From contig JAUWDP010000002.1 in assembly GCA_030608725.1 (NCBI GenBank), positions 1 through 17,047 of the forward strand: a stretch of DNA of 17,047 bases, in the 5' to 3' direction. Made by a program: the position numbers and the translations under genes. This stretch comes from Candidatus Bathyarchaeota archaeon (lineage in GTDB: Archaea; Thermoproteota; Bathyarchaeia; TCS64). The notes below the pieces were generated by a model that was given only the letters and a program-made list of their open reading frames with translations, ran no database searches and was not told where the DNA came from. Shown here piece by piece: positions 8,712 to 15,955 of the stretch (positions within the stretch are counted from its first letter, which is position 1; the number at the start of each line of letters is the position of its first letter).

Positions 8712-8900
8712 TCAGACCCTTCCAGGTTGTCTTGACGGCTCATCTTCAGGCTCCAGCTTGTAGCCCTCGACCTGCCGGATAGCTTCGACGGCGCGCTCGA
8801 TATCTGGCCTTAGTTCCTGAGCAGCCTCCTCGCCCCATCTCCTAGTGGCTTCCTCGAACAGTCGAACGAATATCTCTTCCTTACTGGGCCGTGGCTCCAT
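8712..8900 (-). CDS. small GatC/AtzG-like partner of the amidase
   Basis: A 62-residue acidic helical protein with an ATG start. Helices are suggested at EEIFVRLFEEATRRWG and ELRPDIERAVEAIRQVE, followed by an extended acidic end (YKLEPEDEPSRQ). This is the shape of GatC and AtzG-type subunits, two helices and then an extended tail ending in a DEP-like segment that wraps around an amidase. Its stop is 3 bases before the amidase-like gene, so the two are surely co-transcribed. The assignment rests on shape and neighbourhood; sequence identity could not be measured. A TATA-like ATTAAGT lies around 8931-8937 on the minus strand, about 35 bases upstream. Confidence 0.65.
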   Translation of the reverse strand: MEPRPSKEEIFVRLFEEATRRWGEEAAQELRPDIERAVEAIRQVEGYKLEPEDEPSRQPGRV

Positions 8901-9010
8901 CTCAACCGTTCAAAACTTGCACGAGGTCGTACTTAATCCTGATGCGCATTTCCTGTTTGTGGTACAGACACCTCTTAGAAAAGGGATAAAACATGCGTAC
9001 AATTGGAGGA

Positions 9011-9451
9011 TTAATGGCCCCAGCCAGCGACCCAGTATGCACCGTATTCTGAGATATGTTCCACGTCTTCATGAAAGATTATGCAGATGTTATAGTAGCT
9101 CCCGCTGACTTCTATGCTGTAACAGTAGACTCGATCGACACTCCTAGCCCTTAGTAAATCTGTCTCCTCTCCTCCAAGGAACTCGATGATGCTTTTCCCC
9201 CTGCTATTACGGACGGAGACGGGGTGGAGGGGGTTGGACTCCTCGATGGCCTGCTTAAAGTTCGGGAAGGCCTTGAGGCTCCCCTCACTGATCTCAACGA
9301 TACCTAATCTGTTAATGGTCTCATGATAGTCTACCTTATATGCGAAGAGCCAGGCGGGAGGTCCCTTCTGTATTGAGAGGCTATAGTAGAACACGACCAG
9401 GCCTAGTCCGAATGCCATGATTAAGACGGAAGTTCCGAACCTGCTCCTCAA
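9011..9451 (-). CDS. membrane-anchored hypothetical protein
   Basis: 146 residues with a TTG start. A basic N-terminus (MRSRFG) precedes one hydrophobic segment at residues 7-25 (SVLIMAFGLGLVVFYYSL), so the protein is probably anchored with the remaining 120 residues outside the cytoplasm. The outer part has a mix of strands and helices and two cysteines (Cys110, Cys123) close enough to form a disulfide. It ends in an aromatic, Gly-rich YGAYWVAGWGH. I recognise no family. A strong TATA box (GTATATATAA, 9488-9479) lies about 25 bases before the expected transcription start. It is a single gene, with about 110 bases between its stop and the GatC-like gene. Confidence 0.7.
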   Translation of the reverse strand: MRSRFGTSVLIMAFGLGLVVFYYSLSIQKGPPAWLFAYKVDYHETINRLGIVEISEGSLKAFPNFKQAIEESNPLHPVSVRNSRGKSIIEFLGGEETDLLRARSVDRVYCYSIEVSGSYYNICIIFHEDVEHISEYGAYWVAGWGH

Positions 9452-9684
9452 GGCAACCTAGATAGGCTTTCCACGAAGTTATATATACCCTATTGAGTCT
9501 TGGAGGATATCCATCCCGAAGAAGGATTGTATGAGGGCAACTCTTGAGCTTAAAATGAGTTACTCTATTGCTCCATGCCTCCGACGCACATCGTCTTTAA
9601 ACTCCTCAAGATTTCTCACGAATGGAGCATGGACAAGCTTTTCTTGCTATCGGGGGGTGCTGTGTGAGAAAAAGGAAAGAGCCT
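9452..9684. other. intergenic stretch with one promoter and a possible terminator
   Basis: Holds the minus-strand TATA box GTATATATAA at 9479-9488 for the membrane-anchored gene, and an A5 run at 9669-9673, a short T run on the minus strand just after the TPR gene's stop that may end its transcript. An open plus-strand frame begins at 9531 but runs antisense into the TPR gene and has no protein-like composition. Nothing else is seen. Confidence 0.5.
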
Positions 9685-10563
9685 CTAATCTAGACGCTTC
9701 AGGTCCGCTTCAGCCGCTATGTAGCCGAACCCAGCCCAGCTACCCGTATCCAATATCTCTCCTAAAATTTCCTTGGCCTTCTCTAGCTCTCCATTGTAGT
9801 TGTACCAGCTGGCTACGCCGTAACCGATAGTGACTAGCCCTAGAGCGCCCTGTTCTCTAGCCTTCTCCAGGAGGGCTTCTACGTTTGCCTGGCCCTTGTA
9901 CATGAGGAGGCAGTCGTGGTAGTTCTGGTTCTCGATGATGTCCATCTCCTCCTGTATAGGCTCAAGCACCTCGGAAGCCTCCTTCTTCTTCCCAAAGAGG
10001 CGTAATGTCATGTAGAGCCAATGGGACGTCGCAACGATCTTGTCGGGTATCTTCGAGACCTCCATGCAGGCCTTGTACGCTCTCAAGGCGTCCTCGAATC
10101 TCCCTGAGACGTAGTAGGCAAGCCCCAGGTGGTACCAGATGTTGAAGTGGAGGCTGCTCACAGGGACGTTCCTCTCGTTCGGCAGTCCGTCGGGCTCCAC
10201 CTCATCCGGTTTCCCCTCGATGAGGGCCGCAGCCTTCTCGAAGTCATCGATTGCGAGGTCGAAGCGCCTCAGGGAGATATAGCGGTGTCCCCTATGCCTG
10301 TAGAGCTTGGGCTCCTCTGGGTACCTCTCCAGGCCCTTGGAGTAGATCGCAACCGACTCCCTGTACTTTCCCAGGTATGCGGTGCGTCGCCCGAACCATA
10401 TGATGGCATCCGGGTCATCAGGGTTCTCCTTGTAGCCCTTCAATGCCTCAGCGTAGAGGGACTCCTGTTTCTCAAGAGTTTCGGGTCTTAGAGGGGCTCG
10501 GAAAAGCGGTTCCCCAAATAGCGAGAACGCCTCCGGTGTCTCTGGGATAACAGAGTCACTCAT
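9685..10563 (-). CDS. tetratricopeptide (TPR) repeat protein
   Basis: 292 residues from the ATG at 10563. A GTG at 10587 would add 8 residues, but a full AGGTGAT Shine-Dalgarno (10574-10568) sits 4 bases before the ATG and decides the start. Helical TPR pairs follow one another, for example DPDAIIWFGRRTAYLGKYRE, EEPKLYRHRGHRYISLRRFD and LHFNIWYHLGLAYYVSGRFE, each with the small-residue and aromatic TPR pattern. A linker with KPDEVEPDGLPNERN lies between them. There is no signal peptide or membrane segment, so it is cytoplasmic and probably a protein-binding scaffold. I recall this layout (SLFG-PL start, RHRGHRYI, EVEPDGLPN) mainly from bacterial proteins, so transfer from bacteria is possible. 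A TATA-like CTTATA (10603-10598) precedes it. Confidence 0.85.
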   Translation of the reverse strand: MSDSVIPETPEAFSLFGEPLFRAPLRPETLEKQESLYAEALKGYKENPDDPDAIIWFGRRTAYLGKYRESVAIYSKGLERYPEEPKLYRHRGHRYISLRRFDLAIDDFEKAAALIEGKPDEVEPDGLPNERNVPVSSLHFNIWYHLGLAYYVSGRFEDALRAYKACMEVSKIPDKIVATSHWLYMTLRLFGKKKEASEVLEPIQEEMDIIENQNYHDCLLMYKGQANVEALLEKAREQGALGLVTIGYGVASWYNYNGELEKAKEILGEILDTGSWAGFGYIAAEADLKRLD

Positions 10564-10734
10564 TGTAATCACCTGTTCTTCCTCCACTGAATAGATGTAT
10601 AAGATTTTTCAGGGAAACGTAGAAGAGTGGCTAGTACCCTCGGGTCCTAACTTTATACTTCTGTGTAATGTTTAATAAATAAATAAAAAACAACAACCAA
10701 TTTTATAAATATTAACATATTGATACATAACTAA

Positions 10735-10758
10735 GATGTTTGCGATCCGCCCAACATC
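10735..10758. promoter_or_regulatory. inverted repeat next to the purS TATA box
   Basis: GATGTT (10735-10740) and AACATC (10753-10758) are perfect 6-base arms 12 bases apart, ending 2 bases before the TATA-like element. A purine-responsive operator is a fair guess. The region upstream (10660-10730) is very AT-rich, with several other TATA-like stretches. Confidence 0.35.
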
Positions 10759-10759
10759 G

Positions 10760-10768
10760 TTTAATAAT
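10760..10768 (+). promoter_or_regulatory. TATA box of the purSLQ operon
   Basis: TTTAATAAT ends 32 bases before the ATG of purS. A GAGGT at 10789-10793, 7 bases before the ATG, is the likely ribosome binding site. Confidence 0.5.
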
Positions 10769-10800
10769 AGAAATGGTACAAAATCTGAGAGGTCCTCAAG

Positions 10801-11052
10801 ATGAAATATCACGCAAAAGTCTACGTGAGCCTGAAGAAGGGTTACTCGGATCCCGAGGGCGAGGCAACAGCCAGCGCCCTCCAGGGTCTCGGATACAGCG
10901 TCTCGGAGGTAAGATCTAGTAAAGCCTACGAGGTCTCCTTCGAGGCGGGGACGAGAGGGGAGGCTGAGGCCGCCTTGGACGAGATGTGCCGTAGGCTCCT
11001 GACTAATCCCACGAAGGACGATTACAGTTTCGAGCTAAGTGAAACGCGATGA
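10801..11052 (+). CDS. purS: FGAM synthase subunit PurS
   Basis: The small subunit of the three-part phosphoribosylformylglycinamidine (FGAM) synthase. PurS bridges PurL and PurQ and is thought to help pass ammonia between them. 83 residues is the normal length. Typical parts are the first strand (KYHAKVYVSLKKGYSDPEG), the helix with ALQGLGYSVSEVRSSKAYEV, and a helix (EAALDEMCRRLLTNP) leading to the end (DYSFELSE). Its TGA overlaps the ATG of purL by four bases (ATGA), so translation is coupled. It is the first gene of purSLQ. Confidence 0.94.
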   Translation: MKYHAKVYVSLKKGYSDPEGEATASALQGLGYSVSEVRSSKAYEVSFEAGTRGEAEAALDEMCRRLLTNPTKDDYSFELSETR

Positions 11053-13421
11053 GCCGTATAGTGAGAAGCCCCCACCCCTTCGAGCACTTCACCATCGATC
11101 TCCTCAACGCCACCGACGATGACCTGAGAGATGTCGCAGAGACCCTAGGTCTGGGGCTTAACCTCGATGAGCTAAGGTACATACGAGACCACTACCTGAT
11201 ACAGGAGCGGAAGACCACCGACGTCGAGCTCCAGACCTTCGACCAGACTCTCAGCGAGCACTGCAGCCACAAGACCTTCGGTGGAGTAATCCATACCCCA
11301 GAGGGCACCGTGAACGGCCTCCTTAAGACCTATCTTATGTGCCTCATAGATGAGCTGGAGCCGGACTGGTGCTACAGCGTCTTCGAGGACAACGCCGGCA
11401 TCGTCGACTTGACGGATGAGGTGGGGATAGCCATCAAGGTCGAGACCCACAACCATCCCTCAGCCATCGAGCCGTTCGGCGGGGCAGCGACGGGTCTGGG
11501 AGGGGTTATCAGGGACGTGTTGGGCGTCTGGGCCGACCCGATAGCATGCACGGATGTCCTCTGCTTCGGACCGCTTGACTATGATTATTCAAAACTTCCA
11601 GAAGGTGTCAAGCATCCCAGCTATCTCTTCGGCGGCGTCGTTGACGGAATAGGAAGCTACGGGAACAGCATCGGCATTCCCACGGTAAACGGGGCCACCG
11701 TCTTCCACGAGGGTTACACCGGGAACGTTGTTGTCTACGCCGGCTGCGTCGGTGTCCTCCGCAAGGACCAGTACATCAGGAACGTGAAGACCGGCGACAA
11801 CGTCCTCCTTGTAGGCGGTCGAACGGGGCGGGACGGGATCCACGGGGTCACATTCGCCTCCGCCGAGCTTACGGAGGAGTCCGAGGAGGACTCCAGGTCC
11901 GCCGTGCAGATCGCCAACCCCATCGAGGAGGAGAAGATCAAGCGGGCCATCAAGGTTGTCAGCGAGAGGCGGCTCGGCTCCGGGATAACCGACATAGGTG
12001 GGGGAGGGCTGAGCTGCGGGGTATGTGAGACAGCGGATAGCTACGGCCTGGGTGTCGAGGTCCACATTGACCGCGTTCCCCTGAAGGCGACTGATATGGC
12101 CCCCTGGGAAATCTGGATCTCTGAATCCCAGGAGAGGATGCTACTGGCTGTGCCTCCCGAGAACCTTGAAGAGGTGCTCCAGATCTTCGAGGACGAGCAG
12201 GTGGAGACCACGGTCCTCGGCCAGTACAACTCCACCGGGGAGGCGACACTGTACCACCACGGCACTAAGATCGCTCAACTGGACCTGGAGGCACTCTTCA
12301 ACCCCCCGAAGATTGAACGTTCGACAAGCTGGAAGCCCCCAACTAAGGAGGAGCCAGTGATTCCTGAGCCTGAAGACCTTGGGGCTGTCCTACTGAAGCT
12401 TCTGGCAGCATACAATATAGTGAGCAAGGAGAAGGTGGTTCGACGCTACGACCAGGAGGTCAAGGGTCAGACCGTCGTCAAGCCCCTCCAAGGCTGGAAG
12501 GCAGGGCCCAACAACGGGGCCGTTCTGAAGCCCCTGGACGATAGCTGGAAGGGTGTAGCCATCTCCAGCGGGATCAACCCCCGGTACGGGCAGATAGATC
12601 CGTACTGGATGGCAGCGGCGGCCATCGACGAGGCCGTCCGGAATAACGTGGCCGTCGGGGGGAGGCGCATCTCTCTCCTGGACAATTTCACTTGGGGCAA
12701 CCCCGAGTACGAGGACCGTCTCGGGAGTCTGGTCTACGCATGCAGGGCCTGCTACGACGTAGGGAAGGCTTACGGGACACCGTTCGTCTCAGGGAAGGAC
12801 AGCCTCTACAACGAGTCCCCATTGGGACCCGTGACTCCTACACTTCTCATAACAGCCTTGGGAATCGTCCCTGACATCCGAAAGGCGGTAACGATGGAAC
12901 TCAAAGAGGCAGGGAACATCGTCTACCTCTTAGGTGAGACGAAACCCGAGCTTGGCGGCTCCGAATACTACCATCTCCACAGGCAGCTGGGTGCCTCAGT
13001 TCCCAAACTGGACGCTGACAGGAGTATAGCAGCCTACAGACGCCTCACGGAAGCCATGGACGCTGGCTATGTGAGGGCCTGCCACGATCTCTCAGAGGGA
13101 GGTCTGGCGGTTTCAGCTGCTGAGATGGCGTTCACCGGGGACCTGGGAATGGACCTGGAGCTCTCATGCGTCCCGACATCTGAGGAGATGAGGGAAGACT
13201 TCATACTGTTCTCTGAATCCTGTGGACGCCTCCTCATCGAAGTTACACCAGAACACAAAGATGCATTCGAGACCGTTATGACGGGCTCAACCATCGCTAA
13301 GGTGGGCGAGGTAAAGGGAGAGGCGAAGCTCACCGTCAGAAAGGGGGGAGCGATACTCGTGGAGCTTCCTCTAGAGGAGCTGATCGGTGCGTGGAAGACC
13401 CCCTTGGAGGTGCCGAGATGA
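11049..13421 (+). CDS. purL: FGAM synthase subunit PurL
   Basis: The ATP-dependent synthetase subunit that turns FGAR plus ammonia into FGAM, the fourth step of purine synthesis. 790 residues is somewhat longer than the usual small-form PurL (about 720-740), but it has no PurS or glutaminase domain of its own, and those are the adjoining genes. Visible motifs: SEHCSHKTF (69-77), VETHNHPSAIEPFGGAATG (131-149), the Gly-rich GITDIGGGGLSCGV, the second-half ATP-binding part with VSGKDSLYNE, and HDLSEGGLAVSAAEMAF. The two AIR-synthase-like halves are joined by a Pro/Glu-rich linker (PPTKEEPVIPEPED). It is joined to purS and purQ by ATGA overlaps on both sides, so the three are made together. Confidence 0.95.
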   Translation: MSRIVRSPHPFEHFTIDLLNATDDDLRDVAETLGLGLNLDELRYIRDHYLIQERKTTDVELQTFDQTLSEHCSHKTFGGVIHTPEGTVNGLLKTYLMCLIDELEPDWCYSVFEDNAGIVDLTDEVGIAIKVETHNHPSAIEPFGGAATGLGGVIRDVLGVWADPIACTDVLCFGPLDYDYSKLPEGVKHPSYLFGGVVDGIGSYGNSIGIPTVNGATVFHEGYTGNVVVYAGCVGVLRKDQYIRNVKTGDNVLLVGGRTGRDGIHGVTFASAELTEESEEDSRSAVQIANPIEEEKIKRAIKVVSERRLGSGITDIGGGGLSCGVCETADSYGLGVEVHIDRVPLKATDMAPWEIWISESQERMLLAVPPENLEEVLQIFEDEQVETTVLGQYNSTGEATLYHHGTKIAQLDLEALFNPPKIERSTSWKPPTKEEPVIPEPEDLGAVLLKLLAAYNIVSKEKVVRRYDQEVKGQTVVKPLQGWKAGPNNGAVLKPLDDSWKGVAISSGINPRYGQIDPYWMAAAAIDEAVRNNVAVGGRRISLLDNFTWGNPEYEDRLGSLVYACRACYDVGKAYGTPFVSGKDSLYNESPLGPVTPTLLITALGIVPDIRKAVTMELKEAGNIVYLLGETKPELGGSEYYHLHRQLGASVPKLDADRSIAAYRRLTEAMDAGYVRACHDLSEGGLAVSAAEMAFTGDLGMDLELSCVPTSEEMREDFILFSESCGRLLIEVTPEHKDAFETVMTGSTIAKVGEVKGEAKLTVRKGGAILVELPLEELIGAWKTPLEVPR

Positions 13422-14233
13422 AGCGGGAAGACATCAAGGTCCTGCTCATGAGGGCTCCAGGGACCAACTGCGACCTTGAGACGGTCAGGGCTTTCCGTGA
13501 CCTGGGAGTTCAGGCGGACTTGGTCCACGTCCAGAAAGTCTTCAGGGACAAGAACCTACTCGACTACGACATCCTCGTCTTACCCGGTGGATTCAGCTAC
13601 GGCGACTACGTGCGGAGCGGTGCAATCCAGGCGAAGGAGATGGAGTACCGCATCGGAAAAGAGATGGTGGAGTTCGTAGATACAGGTCGACCTGTCATTG
13701 GGATCTGCAACGGCTTCCAAGTCCTGGTCGAGACCGGATTCCTGCCAGGATTCGAGGGACGATCTCAGTATCCGGAGGCCGCCTTGGCGAACAGCAGCCA
13801 TGGATATCAGAACCGGTGGATCCGGATGAAGAACGTGGGGAAGGGAAACTGCATCATGTTGGCACATGTCCCCGAGGACCACGTGATAAGCTGCCCCATA
13901 GCTCACGGAGAGGGGAGGTTCATCCTGCCCCCCGATGGACGGGAGAAGCTGCTGCAGAGGCTCTACGATAACGACCAGATCGTATGGAGGTACGTGAAGG
14001 CTGACGGCTCCTTCGCGGATGGAGAGTGGTGGGACAACCCGAATGGGGCATTCCACGACATCGCGGGGATATGCAATCCCGAAGGGAACGTCCTCGGCCT
14101 GATGCCCCACCCCGAGAGAGCCTACTATGGTTACCTCATGCCCGAGTGGACTAAAGCTGGCGCACCTGAAACCTACGGTGATGGAAGGATCTTCTTCAAC
14201 TCGATAGTCAAGTACGTTGAGTCTAGGTTCTGA
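13418..14233 (+). CDS. purQ: FGAM synthase glutaminase subunit PurQ
   Basis: The class I glutamine amidotransferase that supplies ammonia to PurL. 271 residues from the ATG at 13418, which overlaps the purL stop as ATGA and has a GGAGGTG ribosome site (13406-13412) 5 bases upstream. A GTG at 13391 in frame is less likely. Catalytic residues are Cys97 in GICNGFQ and His231/Glu233 in PHPER. Other family signs are [15 protein letters not shown] (56-70) and HGEGRFI. It is somewhat longer than the 220-230 residues of the B. subtilis form. Its last 11 bases overlap the end of purE on the other strand. Confidence 0.95.
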   Translation: MKREDIKVLLMRAPGTNCDLETVRAFRDLGVQADLVHVQKVFRDKNLLDYDILVLPGGFSYGDYVRSGAIQAKEMEYRIGKEMVEFVDTGRPVIGICNGFQVLVETGFLPGFEGRSQYPEAALANSSHGYQNRWIRMKNVGKGNCIMLAHVPEDHVISCPIAHGEGRFILPPDGREKLLQRLYDNDQIVWRYVKADGSFADGEWWDNPNGAFHDIAGICNPEGNVLGLMPHPERAYYGYLMPEWTKAGAPETYGDGRIFFNSIVKYVESRF

Positions 14234-14666
14234 CCCTTCTCCTCTCTCTATTTTCCTCTAGTTTCTTTCTTAGACCCTCATCGTTTAGGGCGAGAATCTC
14301 AATCGCGAGCAGGGCAGCGTTCCTTGCATTGTCGACGCCCACACATGCAACCGGTACCCCAGGTGGCATCTGGACTATAGAGAGAAGAGAGTCCAGGCCC
14401 CCCAGCTTCGCTTCTTTAGGAACTCCTATGACGGGTCTGACTGTGTGAGATGCGATTACCCCGGGGAGGGCCGCTGAGAGGCCAGCTACTGCGATGAATA
14501 TTGAAGCATTCGATGAATCGACGTATTTTTTCAAGCCGTCTGGGTCTCTATGAGCTGAATAGACTATAAGTTCATGCTCGACTCCGAAAGTTTCAAGCAT
14601 GGCGACAGCCTTGTCGCCTACCTCTCGGTCAGAGTCGCTCCCTAGGACCACTGAGACTTTTACCAT
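14223..14666 (-). CDS. purE: PurE, 5-(carboxyamino)imidazole ribonucleotide mutase / AIR carboxylase
   Basis: Makes CAIR, the substrate of PurC, from N5-CAIR or directly from AIR and CO2. 147 residues, ATG start. Motifs: GSDSDREV (9-16), SAHRDP with His39 in position for catalysis, [13 protein letters not shown], and PVIGVP then [18 protein letters not shown], the class I (bacterial-like) form. Class I enzymes usually work with PurK, which is absent from the window, so whether this is a mutase or a carboxylase is open. A TATA-like TTTATCAA (14690-14683) lies so near the ATG that the mRNA is probably almost leaderless, and no Shine-Dalgarno is seen. The gene ends inside the end of purQ. Confidence 0.93.
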   Translation of the reverse strand: MVKVSVVLGSDSDREVGDKAVAMLETFGVEHELIVYSAHRDPDGLKKYVDSSNASIFIAVAGLSAALPGVIASHTVRPVIGVPKEAKLGGLDSLLSIVQMPPGVPVACVGVDNARNAALLAIEILALNDEGLRKKLEENRERRRVRT

Positions 14667-14682
14667 CTTACATAGCCCCTGA

Positions 14683-14690
14683 TTGATAAA
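14683..14690 (-). promoter_or_regulatory. TATA-like element of purE
   Basis: The minus strand reads TTTATCAA with its centre about 21 bases before the ATG at 14666. That spacing suggests a leaderless or nearly leaderless transcript, separate from purC. Confidence 0.45.
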
Positions 14691-14771
14691 CTGACTATCT
14701 TTGATTTAATAAATAAAACAAATGGAGGCGAACTTGGCCTAATCATTAATGTTAACTCGGAAATTTAAGAT

Positions 14772-15752
14772 TCATTTAATCGCCATGAGCTCTTCCCAGA
14801 CCTCGTCGACGTTCTTCAGGTCGAAGTCAGCGAGAGTCTTCTGTCCGCTTATCACCTGATAGGAGGCTACGCAGCGTTTTGAGACCTCCCGCACAACTGG
14901 GGTCGGAATCTCCGGTGGCGGGCCTTCTCCTGTGTAGCCCATCCTGCGGAGGCACTCCCTGAGGAACTCCTTGTCAAGGCACGTGGCCTCCTGTCCCCTC
15001 CCCGGCTCGTAGAAAGCCTCCGCCCAGTACCTGGCTGAATCGTGTGTGGGGGGCTCGTCGATCTGTATCAGTCGTCCGTCCCTCCTGCCGAACTCCAGCT
15101 TGAAGTCTGGTATGATGAAGCCTCTGCTTCTAGCAGTGGACCTGTAGAACTCAAAGAGCTTGTATGTGGACTCCTCAAGCTCACTCCATTCGTCAGCTGT
15201 GACCAGCCCCTCGTCGATTGCCTGCGCCTTGGAGATCTCCTCGTCGTGCCCAGACTCGCTCTTCGTCGTTGGCGTGATGATGACTTCAGGCAGCTCCTCA
15301 GCCATGACCAGACCATCTGGGAGTTCAACACCGCTGACAGACCTCGCCCCGTCCCTGTAAGCCCTCCAGGCCGAGCCGTAGAGGTAAGCCCTGCAGACCC
15401 ACTCGACGTCGATACGCTCCGCCTTGAGGACCCTCATAGACCGGTCGTCCACAGACTCGAGGAAGTGGTTAGGGATGACATCCTTAGTCTCTTTGAACCA
15501 GTATTCAGAGAGGGCGTGGAGGCTCCTCCCCTTGTGAGGGATAAGCGTTGGATAGACGACATCGAAGGCGGAGATACGGTCCGTGGTCAGTATGAGCAGC
15601 TCGTCCCCCAGGTCGTAGACATCCCTCACCTTCCCCCTCCTAGGGGGCCTCTCATCACCGTAGACATTGGAGGCCTTCACGACCTCGACCTCGCCGGGGC
15701 CCAGAGGATCAGGTACCTTGTATGAATCCTTTTCAAAGTTATCGGAGCTCAT
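14772..15752 (-). CDS. purC: SAICAR synthetase
   Basis: Joins aspartate to CAIR with ATP to form SAICAR. 326 residues from the ATG at 15752; a GTG directly before it (15755) is an alternative. An SD-like GAGG (15767-15764) lies about 10 bases upstream. Motifs: RRGKVRDVYDLGD (38-50), the nucleotide-binding DRISAFDVV (58-66), CRAYLYGSAWRAYRDG (120-135), TPTTKSESGHDEEIS (160-174) and the late IIPDFKLEFG. The first 35 residues carry an acidic, Pro-rich extension before the core. The size and the C-terminal extension fit the roughly 300-residue form common in yeast and many archaea rather than the 240-residue bacterial form. It lies 105 bases upstream of purE on the same strand, but purE has its own promoter. 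Confidence 0.94.
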   Translation of the reverse strand: MSSDNFEKDSYKVPDPLGPGEVEVVKASNVYGDERPPRRGKVRDVYDLGDELLILTTDRISAFDVVYPTLIPHKGRSLHALSEYWFKETKDVIPNHFLESVDDRSMRVLKAERIDVEWVCRAYLYGSAWRAYRDGARSVSGVELPDGLVMAEELPEVIITPTTKSESGHDEEISKAQAIDEGLVTADEWSELEESTYKLFEFYRSTARSRGFIIPDFKLEFGRRDGRLIQIDEPPTHDSARYWAEAFYEPGRGQEATCLDKEFLRECLRRMGYTGEGPPPEIPTPVVREVSKRCVASYQVISGQKTLADFDLKNVDEVWEELMAIK

Positions 15753-15810
15753 CACACATCAATCCTCGATATGACAGGGATCAGGTTGCCGATAGACGTA
15801 TTTCAAATTT

Positions 15811-15825
15811 CTTTTATCATAAAAG
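15811..15825. promoter_or_regulatory. perfect palindrome at the purC promoter
   Basis: CTTTTATCATAAAAG is a 15-base palindrome with 7-base arms around one base. Its minus-strand half can serve as the TATA box for purC, putting transcription start near 15790. A TATA element inside a palindrome would let a dimeric regulator block TBP. That is inference only. Confidence 0.45.
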
Positions 15826-15914
15826 AGAAAAATGACACCTAAGGGACAAAAAATGGATTAGATCCAAAGACTTGTATCCAGTCGGGGAAAATTAGATAGG
15901 CAACCCGCGTCAAA

Positions 15915-15922
15915 GCTTAAAC
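15915..15922 (+). promoter_or_regulatory. TATA-like element of the phosphotransferase gene
   Basis: GCTTAAAC lies about 37 bases before the TTG at 15956. A GGGAG at 15942-15946, 9 bases before the TTG, is the likely ribosome site and supports that start. Confidence 0.35.
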
Positions 15923-15955
15923 CAGACCCTCCACAGATATAGGGAGACGGCTGCC

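Noticed and set aside
9531..9830. 99-residue open frame on the plus strand
   Set aside because: Half lies in the intergenic gap and half is antisense to the TPR gene; Ser/Leu/Cys-rich with no family and no good start signal.
10660..10740. AT-rich stretch with AATAAATAAATAAA as a possible replication origin
   Set aside because: No origin-recognition-box repeats and no cdc6/orc1 gene nearby; it is explained as the purS promoter region.
11589..12065. 158-residue open frame on the minus strand
   Set aside because: Antisense to purL and without any recognisable motif.
15042..15725. 227-residue open frame on the plus strand
   Set aside because: It is antisense to purC, whose protein is clearly recognised; the frame is open because the DNA is GC-rich.
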